From assembly GCA_035041965.1 (NCBI GenBank), contig JAPYMA010000957.1, forward strand, positions 1-64,000: 64,000 nucleotides of DNA, in the 5' to 3' direction. The position numbers and the translations under genes were made by a program. Below the pieces are notes generated by a model. That model made no database searches. It was not told the DNA's origin and was given only the letters and a program-made list of their open reading frames with translations. This stretch comes from Anisakis pegreffii. Taxonomy: Eukaryota; Nematoda; Chromadorea; Rhabditida; Anisakidae. This document shows positions 1-11,700 of this stretch, in pieces; position 1 is the stretch's first letter; each line of letters begins with the position of its first letter.

Positions 1-114
1 AATTGGGAAGGCATGCTTACAATCCTCGCACACCACCTTGAATGAATCTGCAGCGCTCGTGGTGTGGGTTCGTTTATTATTGACGAACATCCGTGAAATT
101 TCATAATTGCCCAT
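1..114 (-). CDS. Partial first exon of an unknown gene, cut by the window edge
   Basis: An ATG at 114-112 opens a frame of 38 codons that runs off the left edge. It begins MGNYEISRMF and contains a Cys-x2-Cys pair (VCEDCKHAF). An in-frame TAG lies four codons before the ATG, right next to an ATTAG that could be a splice or trans-splice acceptor, so this ATG fits as the true start. I do not recognise the protein; the CxxC pair could be half of a zinc site, but that is inference. The plus strand is also open here for about 34 codons, so the strand is not certain. Confidence 0.35.
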   Translation of the reverse strand, partial: MGNYEISRMFVNNKRTHTTSAADSFKVVCEDCKHAFPI

Positions 115-220
115 GCTCACTGCCTAATGATTTCGCATATGAGAAGAAGATTTCCGTTCGTCGAAGTGATCAACGAAGCAGTTGAGGCTGTTTCAGAAAA
201 TCGGCTATTTCTCCGAAAAT

Positions 221-284
221 GTTGAGGTGTTTCAATGTTGAGGTGTTTCAATGTTGAGGTGTTTCAATGTTGAGGTGTTTCAAT
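221..284. repeat. Tandem repeat, four perfect copies of a 16-bp unit
   Basis: The unit GTTGAGGTGTTTCAAT is repeated head to tail four times without a mismatch. A diverged copy (GTTGAGGCTGTTTCAG) lies 40 bp upstream at 181-196, probably the sequence from which the array grew. Perfect identity points to recent expansion. Confidence 0.95.
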
Positions 285-482
285 GACAATCTGGAGGATT
301 CGAGGGTTTGAATGAATCACAAATCAGAAAAACACAATGTTTGCACAATTTCCCAATCAATTACTTTTGTCCAATATTATTTAGAGTCTCGAGCTGATCA
401 GATTCAGAGAATGTGGCTAGCTGACATTTTTCTTGGAATCATGTATTACGTGATCGAATAGCAGGAACCAGTTTGTTTCAAG

Positions 483-944
483 TTGTTAATTTCACTGACG
501 TACCGCCGTCTTCGTTGTCGTCGTCTTAATGACCGAACGCACATTATCGCACTCGACGAATCAATTGTATGTTTCATTCAAATGTCTTCATTTATTCGAT
601 TATTCTTCATGATCTTGCTTACACACTACGTTCGTCAATACTTATTTGTTGATATTTTATCCAAGATATTACTATGTTCTTATCATTCCTGTTGTAGTCA
701 TACTATGATTACCATTCCATTACTGTTGTCCCTACTGGTTTCAATTCCCTTTAATCACTTTATTACTGCTTTCATCACTATTGTTTTCGTTAATATTGCC
801 TTTATTGCTATTATCATAGTAATGAAAGCAATAGTAAGAACATATTCGCTGCTAAATTTGGCTGGGTTATTAAAAATTTGCTGCTTTTGCGATTTTTTAT
901 TCACTTTAAGGCTAGACGTCCTAATGCAGAACACGTGCATATAG
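483..944 (+). other. Long open frame, probably not a gene
   Basis: A 153-codon frame opens with TTG rather than ATG. It is rich in Ile, Leu, Phe and Ser and would form several hydrophobic segments. The strand is pyrimidine-rich, which by itself removes stop codons, and no splice sites or recognisable motifs bound the frame. I list it because it is the longest open frame outside the Shank exons, not because I believe it is translated. Confidence 0.12.
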
Positions 945-2477
945 TTCACTCTTTGCTTTCTCGTGCAATTCTCATGCGGATTAAAGACATTGACACATAA
1001 ATGATAAAATGTGATTCAATAATCATTTGTGTGATTAAAAGCAAGCAATGGAACGAAACATTTCCACAGAGAAAAACTTTCAATCTAATATTTTTCGATC
1101 ATGTTTCTTTTTTTTCTGTTCTGTTTCAAAAAATACACTTGCTTTTTTTAAAAACAGATTTTAAAAAAAGCAAAATTGTGTTCCGAAGATAATTTACTCT
1201 GAAAATTTTTACTGAGCGAAAATCCTTCGAAATTCTCTGATCTGAAAAACATCTTCGTTAATCTCGAGAAAAAATGAAAAAATGACGAATGAAAAATTGA
1301 TGAAAAGCCAGTCTTTGCTTCAGAATGTATATGAATTTTCACAATCTCTATCAGTATTACCGCATCAAGAAACCTGTTTGTATACTATCGATATGTGTTC
1401 TCTCATGTGATATGATTGACGCCCATATCTAACGAATCATGTTCTTGCATAATAATCAGATCACAAATAGTTTATTTCTTAAATACATTGAGGGCTAGAA
1501 AATGTATCATCATCTTTCAACAAATTATGCCGATTCGTACATCAATTCATGCATCATCTCTTTACTATGCGCACAAATAAAATCTGTCCAATTGCTGTGG
1601 GTTCGTATATAAATCAGACGACTTTCATGCATCAATCGCATTTCAATGTAATACAAATGCACAATTGTATTCTGCTCAACAATCCATCATCGATCTCATT
1701 TTAATCGCCTGAAAATTCCATATCGGTTATTACTCTTTGCTACATCACATTCATTCTCCTTCGTTCGCCTACCATCTCCTGCATGAGTTTCTTCCATCAG
1801 CACAGTATTGAATTCAATAGTGAACTTTTTGGGAAAATGGACAAAGGATCAGATTATCCTAATTTAATAACTTTTAAGCTTCTGGTTTATTTGACTTTAA
1901 TCCATATGAGACGTAAGTAAGTAACTTCATAATGATTGGGTGACTGCTTTCAAATGCTCCCCAGCTAAACCTTTTCAGAACGCAAAAAAATTTTACTATG
2001 AATGATTTGCTCTTTGTAGATAAAAGAGATTCATTTGTAATGGTAACGGTTCATTTACGCCGAAGATAATCGAATAATCAACTGCAAGTGAAAGCAACTG
2101 AATTGTCACTTAAATGAGAAATCCTATATACATGATAGATCACTCCTCTACGCGTATTATATTGAGTATTTTGGGCTCCTTCAAAAATAAGAGGTTGAGG
2201 TCATAGAGGCTGAACTCAAGCTTACCTTCTATTATTTCTATGGTTTTGCTTTGATTTCAGCTATATATTGATGTTCGTATTTAGTCACTCGACTTCGTGT
2301 TTGTCATTAATAAATTCATTGATTGTATCATTCATAACAGAAGATGATCGCAATATTTGATCGTTCCAAGATCGAAATGTTATACCTGGTACTTACTCTA
2401 ATAATTGACTCAACCAGGTTTCAGGGAACAGTCACCATTCGTATTATACAAATATAAACGGGTTCATCAATTGCATA
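945..2477. other. Intergenic, no gene seen
   Basis: AT-rich sequence without a convincing exon on either strand. Near its right end, TTTCAG at 2420-2425 could be a trans-splice acceptor and AAATATAAAC near 2450 a TATA-like site, both just upstream of the ATG at 2478. Confidence 0.5.
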
Positions 2478-3236
2478 ATGAAATGGTGCAGTATCTTATC
2501 AACTGTATCATTGTCATTACTGATCATATCGTCACAAATCAATGCCGAATCCATCAAAATTCACAATCCTGAAGTTATTCGAATCCCGGTTTCTACTAAT
2601 GTTCAAACGACATTTGTCAACGCAAGGTTTGGCCTCCTTCCTTACCACTTCATTAAGTAATATCTTCCGGAATAAAAATTGATCAACAATATTGGCACTT
2701 TTGTTCCTAGGTTTTGCCACCGTTATTTTACTCGTGTTCCAACCAATATTATTACTTATCAACTCATAAGTCTCCGTGATATCTCGGATGCTCTCAGATA
2801 GATTTCGAATCACCTTGAAAACTTCTCAAATTTCGTCCAATGCCGTTCTCTTTAAATTACATGAATTATGGGGGTTTCTCTCGTCTATGTCACTGATTAT
2901 TGAAATACAACTTACCGATAAACTGTACTGCTTCGGCTCAGCACTGTTACTGATACCATTACATTTATTATTAATATCATTCCATCTTCTCACTCATATC
3001 AAATAAACCAGATCACTGTTCAAGACCAGATCACTATTCAAGACTGAACTGCGGTAATCGAGAAAATTTTCAGCGGTCAGTCCGTGAAGCAAATCGTAAT
3101 CCGAGTGAAACAACCAGACAATTCAAAAAGCGGAAAAGCTTCTGGCATTCTGCATTCCGTAACAAGAGTAGCAGTCACTGATGATGATGCTCTGAACAAG
3201 CCCGTCAAGATCCGATTCGGTGGAACTAATGCTTAA
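2478..3236 (+). CDS. Small predicted secreted protein, two exons, unrecognised
   Basis: Exon 1 is 2478-2626 and exon 2 is 3074-3236. The donor is CAAG|GTTTGG (phase 2), the acceptor AAAATTTTCAG|C, and the join keeps one frame, giving 103 residues. Residues 1-24 form a typical signal peptide: MKW, then a hydrophobic core LSLLIIS, with likely cleavage after Ala-24 (INA|ES). The mature part of about 79 residues has alternating hydrophobic and polar stretches (VKQIVIRVKQ, VTRVAVTDDD, VKIRFGG) that suggest beta strands, and no cysteine. Exon 2 is clearly richer in G+C than its surroundings and open for 54 codons. I do not recognise the family. A rival model splices at AA|GTAATA (2657) to an acceptor at 2711 and ends soon after; it seems less likely because it ignores exon 2. 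Confidence 0.6.
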
Positions 3237-5467
3237 AACTGACTGCAAAAATAGGATTACAATAGGAAAATACGAAATGTTATGGTGCTATGAGGTTTTT
3301 TAACACTTAATGACTAGGCTATCCTTATTTGTTCATTCATTATGTACTGATTTACTTTGCTAATAACTGAGAACAACACCATTAATATTAATATTAACGC
3401 TGTATGATATTAATATTAATGTTATACGATATTAATGTTAACTTTGATTTTGCTACTGAATTAGTAACATTGCAGAATGTATTATGAAAATTGCTCACAC
3501 AATGATTATACTGCTTAGATCACTATTGTTCACTAGAACAATAACGATTATGGCAGACTAATGTTATGTTTGAGATTCGACTGAACTGAATCAGCTCGTC
3601 GTATTCGAAAACTGAAAACTTTTCCATATTTATTTCGTTTCTATATTCACGTTTAATTACGTCAACGTTATAATTACGATACATCCATAGTATACAACAC
3701 ATCAACATGCCATTATACGAGCTCAAACGAACACTGTAATATAAATTTCCGTATTGTATTTAATTATTTCCAGAATATATAAATTATTTCAAGCACTAAA
3801 TTCATAGAACATATATATCAAACATCATAAATCTGAAATGCACAGCAAGATTCATGAATGCATTCAAACGCTTCATGTGAAATGCATTTGCTTTCACGGA
3901 TCGATGATCAATCGAAAAATGACATCGAAATCCACCAGAATGTCATTGAAATTTCATCAAAACATGAATGAATTCAACAAAATTCACAAATTATGATCAC
4001 GATCGGCACACAACTGCACGATATGAAAAACACTCGATACATCACGAGTATTGACTGCTTATCACATCGAGCCAAACATATTCGCACGAAAAGTAAAGCA
4101 ATGATAAGAAATGATACGATAAATGCAATCGATACGCTGCTATCACCGTCACCATCACTATTAGTACTAAATTATTTATCAGTACGCTTAGCAGAAGCGA
4201 TAAATTACTTCCAAAACGATCACTTCAATAGTACTTGTTGAGATGATAACAATAACCATATCAATATGATAGTAATGGTAATTATCATAGCAAAAATAAT
4301 AACAATAACAATAATTAAAAAAATAATAATAATACTAATAATAATAGTATCAGTATGGTCGCGTGAATATAGTAACAGACGTGGAACCGACTGAAAAATA
4401 TTTACAAATACAATCTGATCATTACTAGTATAATATCGATCATAATCATATAAATTCATACGGAATAATTAACACTATGAGCATGTTTGAGGCACGCATA
4501 TCACAGTCTTCCATTTACTACTCAATTACGACAGTCATTCCTTCTTTATTTCGAATTACTCACTAATCGCAAGCAGAACAATCAGCATTTCTACACAAAA
4601 TTCCTAGTTTCGACAAACAATTTATTAAGCAACCACAAATTCTTGAAAAAAAATTTACTCTACTCATCAAATTCGGCAATCTACATTCAGCAACACTGAA
4701 CAAGGAGAATAAATTTGACACGAGCAAGTTTTGAACTATCCAATGCAAAAAAACGAAAGAAATTTTTTAAATTTTCAATGAATTCACAAATAAATTAATG
4801 ATTAATCTATAAACAAGTAATTCATTTCATTGATTTCATACTCGAATAAATGAACAAACACAACAAACTGAACAAACGAACAAATTAATGCCACCATCGA
4901 AAAACAATAATGATCAATGATTAACAATGAGAAAAGCAACTGAATTTCACGTAACAACTCAAAACTGAATTCCACATTTGCAGACGCAAATCAAAACCGA
5001 TAAAATTTGTAAAATTTCATTTGTAAATACACGAAATCAAACTAAATATGAAAAACGATTTAAAACAAATCATAAACTCGATACAACAACCTACTCAATA
5101 CAAAGATTTATGACCAAAACTGTGATACGGGATAGCATAACTGCAGGATAAGTACTCTTTTCACTAAACCTATTCATATGATTACGGATGAGCAGCCGTC
5201 GCGAAAACCACCCATGTCTTCGGCCTTTTAAAAGAGAAATGTCAAGGAATTACCCAGTCATCATTTTAGATGAAATCCATTAATATTCATCTGTCAGCAA
5301 ATTTACAAATTTACCATCATGCTTTTTATAAATCTCGAAAAAATGGACCGTTCACACCATCTGGATGCTAAGAAATCTTCAGAATACCCCTTATTCCTTT
5401 TGTATCTCTCCAAATTCTCCCACTTCACCATCTTTCGTCGTATGCCACACCTTCCATTGTTCATTTT
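3237..5467. other. Intergenic, with an ATTAAT-rich block
   Basis: No gene seen. At about 3380-3440 the motif ATTAATATTAAT recurs in partly palindromic, partly tandem form. The 4256-4350 stretch is low-complexity AT-rich. The right part should include the 3' untranslated region of the Shank gene; I could not place its polyadenylation site. Confidence 0.5.
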
Positions 5468-5787
5468 TCAAAAATTATTTGCTGCCTCAACCAACGCTTT
5501 AATAGACCGCTCAATCAGTTGTCGATGCGCTATACGTGTCACACCAAGTCGAGTGAAATCGCTTCGATCAAAATCCAAAAGTTGCTTTCCGGTCACACCA
5601 GAGTCCAGAAATCCCCTACGATATTCGGTCAAATTCAACGAATCCAACCAAGCGGCCACATTTTCAGCTGTCCAATTCCAGACATCTTTCCGTTCGAATG
5701 CATCTTCTAACTGAACTTTTTTGTTTTGGTCATCAGCTTTTAGGCCATCGCCATTCAGAAATGTTCCGTTGTAATTTCGTCGCTCAA
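5468..5787 (-). other. shn-1: Shank last exon: SAM domain and stop codon
   Basis: The acceptor AAATTACAG|TT at 5787 starts an exon encoding a linker and then the SAM domain: DVWNWTAENVAAWL, LTEYRRGFLDSGVTGKQLLD, RLGVTRIAHRQLI, ending VEAANNF and TGA at 5470-5468. SAM domains of Shank polymerise and localise the protein to the cortex or postsynaptic density. The SAM domain sits at the very C-terminus, as in other Shanks. Confidence 0.93.
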
Positions 5788-8700
5788 CTGTAATTTAGTC
5801 AGCAGTGAATCACTTGAATAAATGTAATAATCTCTTGTAAATGTAAATGCAATCACTTGAAACTAGACAATTCAGCAAAAAACACAACGTATTATGAATA
5901 GATGCCCCTTGAATATCATAATCATAAGCACTTCTCAATTTCTTCCCCGAACAACGAAAGATATTCAAATGTTTTAAAAACCATTCGCTATCTCCAACAT
6001 ATAAGCTCGAACTCATTCACTTTGTGGTTAATTATGGAATGTCACTCAAATAGTATAAGATGTCCGAAGTATTTGCAACAAAACAAAATATGATAGAAAA
6101 GAGGTGAATGCAAAGGAAGAAGTGCCGAGTGAGCTCATGGCTAACAGGGAGTGGAAGGATAGCATAGGTCAAGCGAATGAACCAAAAATAGAAACCAATC
6201 ACGAGATACCACAATAACTAGTGACCACATCAAAATGCCTCATGTTTGAACGTAATTTCATCAAACTCTTTGCCATGTATTATTACTAACCGAAATTAAT
6301 CGAAAGTATACCCAAAACTTTCTCAATCTCCGAAACCCCTCGAAAAAGTACTGAAGATTTTCTGCAACCATGCGATATTTTTCCAGACCTTCATTTAGGA
6401 ACTCCATCAGTCCTCTTCATAAATACCGTACATCTCCACAATATTCCCAATACTCTCCCAACCTATACTCCCGAATACCATTCGATAGAACTGCCAACAC
6501 CAAACCACACAAAGATCTCTTACGTACAAGTTGAATCTTTGGTTGTCTGCTCGCTACTATCCGAATCGCCGCCCATACCGCTATCCGGTGTATCTTCGCT
6601 TGCGTCGTAATCAATCGGCGCACTCTTTGAAGGTAACGGGGGTAGCGGTTTTTCTCTTAGACGAGTGTCGTTCGACGAGTACGACGAGGACGTGCCGCTT
6701 AAGGTTGACAGTGATGAGGTGACACTCACCTGGAAACGACTGCTGCATGACTTGATCACAAATGTTGCATATTAAGCGTGCAACAATGCGGACACTCGAT
6801 CTTGGTTTCAAAGTTCAAGCTGTGATCGCAAATTTAATCCGAAACATACGGATTTCATACGAGGCCAGCTTCCTCATGTGCTTGAGTTGGCTGGGTGCTT
6901 TCGTGCAGCATAGAGAATGAAAGCAGTGACTATGTGATAAAAGAGAAAGGAAATTTAAAGATCGATGCATCCGAAAAAGAACCAGAAAAAAGTTGTACGC
7001 CCGTAAACCGTTATTCGAAGAAAGACACCCATAAGGATTAATCAGCAGAGGAAGGGCTGTTATGAGAATAGAGATTTGCTCGCTATTATTATTCTTTCGC
7101 AATCGCTAAAGCAACAAGATGATTTTCATTCATAACGTAAAGATAGAAGAACGAAAAACAACCACATAAGTTATATAGCATTGAACGTGCAACCGAAGAC
7201 GACTACTAGATGTTAACATAAAAATTTTTTGATGTGCAATCAACAAATGAACGGAAAACTCAAAAACGATGTGAACAAATGTGAAAACCCTGGAAATAGT
7301 AAGCTTTTTATTGGAACGTAAATGTCTAACTGAAAAAAAGAACAGACAGAAATTCCGCTGCGAATACTTGGCAAACAGAGAAAGAGAAATGAGTGGAATA
7401 TATCTACACTTATTCAGGCACTGTACCTATTACTAGAAACAAAACATGAAGAACCAAACCACCAGAAGACCCTTAGTTTGCATTGGGAACCCCTTGATTT
7501 AATCCTTTCGGTCACTAAAAGTTTAAAATATAAGGGATGCGACATTAATACTGGCTTAACGGCCAGTTTCTACTGTAACTCCCCGGAAACTGCTCCACAG
7601 AAATGAGCACTGACCGTATCTTGTCGATCGCCATTGGCTACTGATGATTGTGGGCGGGTCTGCAGTGTCATTACTGTATTGCTCGGAATGGGCGGTCTCA
7701 ACGTTGGCTTCTTTTTGGTGATTGGTTGAACTGGAGACGATGCTATAGCTGAGGCACCAGACCCGCCGCTACCGTAATTCTCTTCAAGTTGATGGCTCAA
7801 CAAGAGTACATGGTGTCCAGAATTCGGTGTGGAGTCCACATTTACGGTTGTAGAGGCGGGCAGTAACCCGGTGGTACTACTGTTACTAGGTTTTGAGCCC
7901 GACGAGTGGAGGTTCAACGCTGCGGGTCGTTGAAATTCAGCGTTGGAACCGTTGCTGCTCGCTGACGATGATGAAGTCGAATCTAGGGTAGATCGGTGAC
8001 CGGAGCCACCTGTTGAATTCGATTCTTCGCCACATTCCGACGGCTCTAACGAGGTACGCGACGATGTGTACCTGAAAAAATAATGCTTCACTATCAAAAT
8101 AGACGATGTTTAACATATTTTCATTCTGAAATTTTCAGTAAATCTAAAATACGCAAAGCCCAATCACTAACCCGCTGTCTTTTTTCGTCGCAAAACCAGG
8201 CGGAGAATGTTGTTGTTGCGATTTTGGATTGTTCTTTCCGGATGGATTCGCACCAACGTTCTCTCGTACAGATTCCTTCAGACTTAGACCACCGTAGCTG
8301 CTGAAATGCGTTGAGGATCACAATGTTCTATAATTGAACTTTAAAATCAGGTGCTTCAAAGAGTAGCATTGATCAATTTTTCGTTCACCCGTTTATTTGA
8401 AAACACATAACAAAGAATAATGATGAACGTTTATTCGTTTTGCAACAAACCTCACTGATGTTACTGGTGGCTGATTCTCCAACGAGAACACAACATTTTT
8501 GGCGTGTTCGCCACCTTGCTGCTCATCTCGAGATACCTTGAATTGATAATTGTTGAAGAACGCATGCAATACGGTCATTATTATTTCCATCCACGAGATC
8601 CCTTTAGGGGATTTCGGGAGGAGCTGAGGAACCTATCAAAGAATTGGATCAGATATCGTTAGGAGTCGATATCACAGAAAGAATGAGGAGTCGATACCAG

Positions 8701-11700
8701 ACAACCCTTGCAAAATCCGTTCCTATGAGAAAATCCTCAGAAATATCATCATGAGAAGATCCAAAAATCAAAACCAAAAACTCAAAATCAAACTTCAAAA
8801 CCGACTGAAAAGCCAAGAAACCAGACAGAAATGCGATAGAATGAAACAAGATGAAGTGAAATAAAGTAAAAAAGAAAGGTTATGAATGAAAAGAAAAACA
8901 AAAAAAAAAGAGATCAAAGAATGAAAAGTAAAGAGATAGATAAGTATAGGGCGGAAAAACCAACAACGACTAGAGGCGAACGCACTTTATTACGACGTCT
9001 CGCTAATGCATTCCGCAAGTCCGCATCGAAATCCATTGGCACTGAAACGGCACTATCTGAGGCTGACGCTCCGACTGGACTTTCCGGGTCTCGTTTTAGA
9101 CCACCGCCGGTATTCGTCGGTTTCAGCCTCACCCCGGACAGAAGTTCGGCACTGATACCACTGAGTCCAGACTGCGGTTGGGGTTGTTGCTGGGCTCCGT
9201 ACGGGTTCGAGTTCGCCGTCGAACGGTTGCCCGAAGAGGCAGTGCTCGAAATGCTTGCAGCAGTCAACGACTGCGCTGAAGGATTCTTACCACCGGATTG
9301 AACAATACTGTTTATGGAAGAAATCTGAAATAAAAAGAGTGAATAATACACAAAGAATCAATAATAAGCATGTGGGTGATGAGTTGCATTTGTCATTCTC
9401 CAATACTTCATTTTCGTATCATTTCAAACGAGTAAAAAGTTTCAGTGGGAGGAGATGGGCGAACGGAATCCATCTAAGCCAACTAACCGAAGGGCGACAA
9501 CTTCGAAGCATCTCCACTGGAGGAGGAGGTGGCGGAGGTGGTGGTGGAGGGGGCGCAGGGGCACCCGTTGAATGCTTAGGCGGTGGTGGCGGGCAGCGGT
9601 TGTTGCCCGGCGCCGACGTGGGATTTTGCCTTAAAACGATCGTTGAGGTTGTTGAAGAGGTCGAAGACGAACACGCTGTCGTAGATTCCGTAGACGACGA
9701 CGGAATTCGAGCCGTCCTTGGATCCGACGAAACGCTCTTAATCGTCGAGGCTTCTACCTCAGGATATCGATAGCCCGATGAGGAGGCTGAAGGTGAGCCC
9801 GGTCCACCTTCACATGATGACGGTCCAGCAAGGGACGCAGACCGTTGGTCTCCGATCGGATTGTAAGCAGCTGAATTTACGAGCGTTGTGTTCAAATCTG
9901 GATTGCCGTAATATCCTTGTTCGCTTCTGGCGTAACTCGAGCCTGCGTTGTAAGCGCAATGGTCCATATTCCCATCTTCATTACTATTATTATTGTCGGC
10001 ATTGACACCACCGTTCACACTATAATTCGAGATCATTTTAGAGCAAGAAGATGACTCCGCCGGTCTTTGGGAGACTGGCGGCGATGGCGGAGAGCTTCTG
10101 GGGCGATTTGGAGAATCCACAGTCCCACTGACAGTGGAGGGCCGGTATGGCCGTGAATATGCTCCGTGTGGGTCGTAGGAAGTCGGCGAATCCACAGAAT
10201 ATCGATGGTACCGAGGTGAGGTGTTGAAACGATTCGCGTTTGTGGCAGCGTTCATATCCGAAAATGAAGTCGTTGAAATGGATTGTTGGGGACGTTGTAT
10301 GCCGTTGGGCTGTTCGTTTTCATTTGAATGTTGGTAGTTGTCACGATGTAACGGTTCTATTGAGGAATCACCTGGACGCGCTTGTAGATCTGAAATTCAG
10401 CAAAGACTTTGTTAGAAGCAAAATTGTGGTCATAATAGAAAACAGACATCGGTATGAGATCGAGATCTCTGATGCTAGTTTGATTTCGAATTCGAGGAAG
10501 TTGAATCCAACAAAACTAAAAAATTTCCGCAACTATTCGACTTCTAAATTGCAAATTTTTACTTGACTTTAATCATTTTGAGAAGCTATGAATGATGTCT
10601 ACATATCAGGTTGTAAGGAATGATGTCTACATATCAATTCAAAGTCAGTAAAATTTAGACAAGAAGTCTAAAATTTGCAAGAAGGAAAAGTGTGGAACGG
10701 GCTATGAAATTCTCTGAATGCGCACCAGGTGACGAGCTAAAGCTTTTCAGCGAAGGAGCATAGTGTTGCGTGGGTGCTTGCGGAGCGAGGGGTGTGCGCG
10801 GAAGGCCTGGGAGTTTGGGGCGACTTGCAATCCCGTTGTTCGCCATCTGCGGAGACGGCACTTGTCGCTGTTTTCGACGCTTCATGTCGGCCACCGACGT
10901 GAACTTCATCCCGGAGCCGCTGCTTAATGAATCCTTAAAAAATTCTCATTTTCAATAACATTGATAAAACATGCACAATGGATATTCCACTGGGCAGAAA
11001 CATCATCGAGATGTATTCTTTATCTCAGAGTTAGCCTAACTCCAAATCATCCAATCACTTTAAAGTTCAATACATCTGATCTGATATCAGATCGAACACG
11101 TTCTCAGAGATCTCATCGAAATATTTCAAACAACGATCAAAAAAGCTACGCTTTACTATAAAATGTGCTAATACAGTGCGATATCTTTGCTACAACGACC
11201 ACAACCACTCTAAATTACTAGTGCTATCTTCCGAGAGATCAACAACAACCAATAAATGTCTCATTCTCATAGCATCAGAAAGCGAAATAAAAACAGGTAT
11301 AAAGTGTTGAAAATCTAACTCTAATAATAAGAGATAATTAGATACAAGCCAGATCTAATACGAACATGAATAGCGTTCGAATGAAAAGTAAACTGATTGA
11401 AAGCGAAAGTGCCGAGAAATTTGAAAATACCTAAACCAGAGAAACGTAATCCAGAGAAATTTCTCAGCCAGCAATCTCCTACCTGGTCATATGTGGGATG
11501 AACCGGTTGGAATTGAGAGCTTCCTTGAAACTGTCGCACCATCAGATGCTCCAATTCGGCTGCAGAAATCCTCCGTGATGCGGAGGAGGGTCGTTGCCGA
11601 ACCGACGCGCATCTTACAGAATCTTCACTCGCTAGATTCATATGGCTTGATGGGGCGTACAGGACCGCCGCAGGAAGTGATTCTACTGATTTGGTTGGCA

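Noticed and set aside
9255..9773. 172-codon plus-strand frame with a long glycine run
   Set aside because: It is the antisense of the Shank proline-rich exons.
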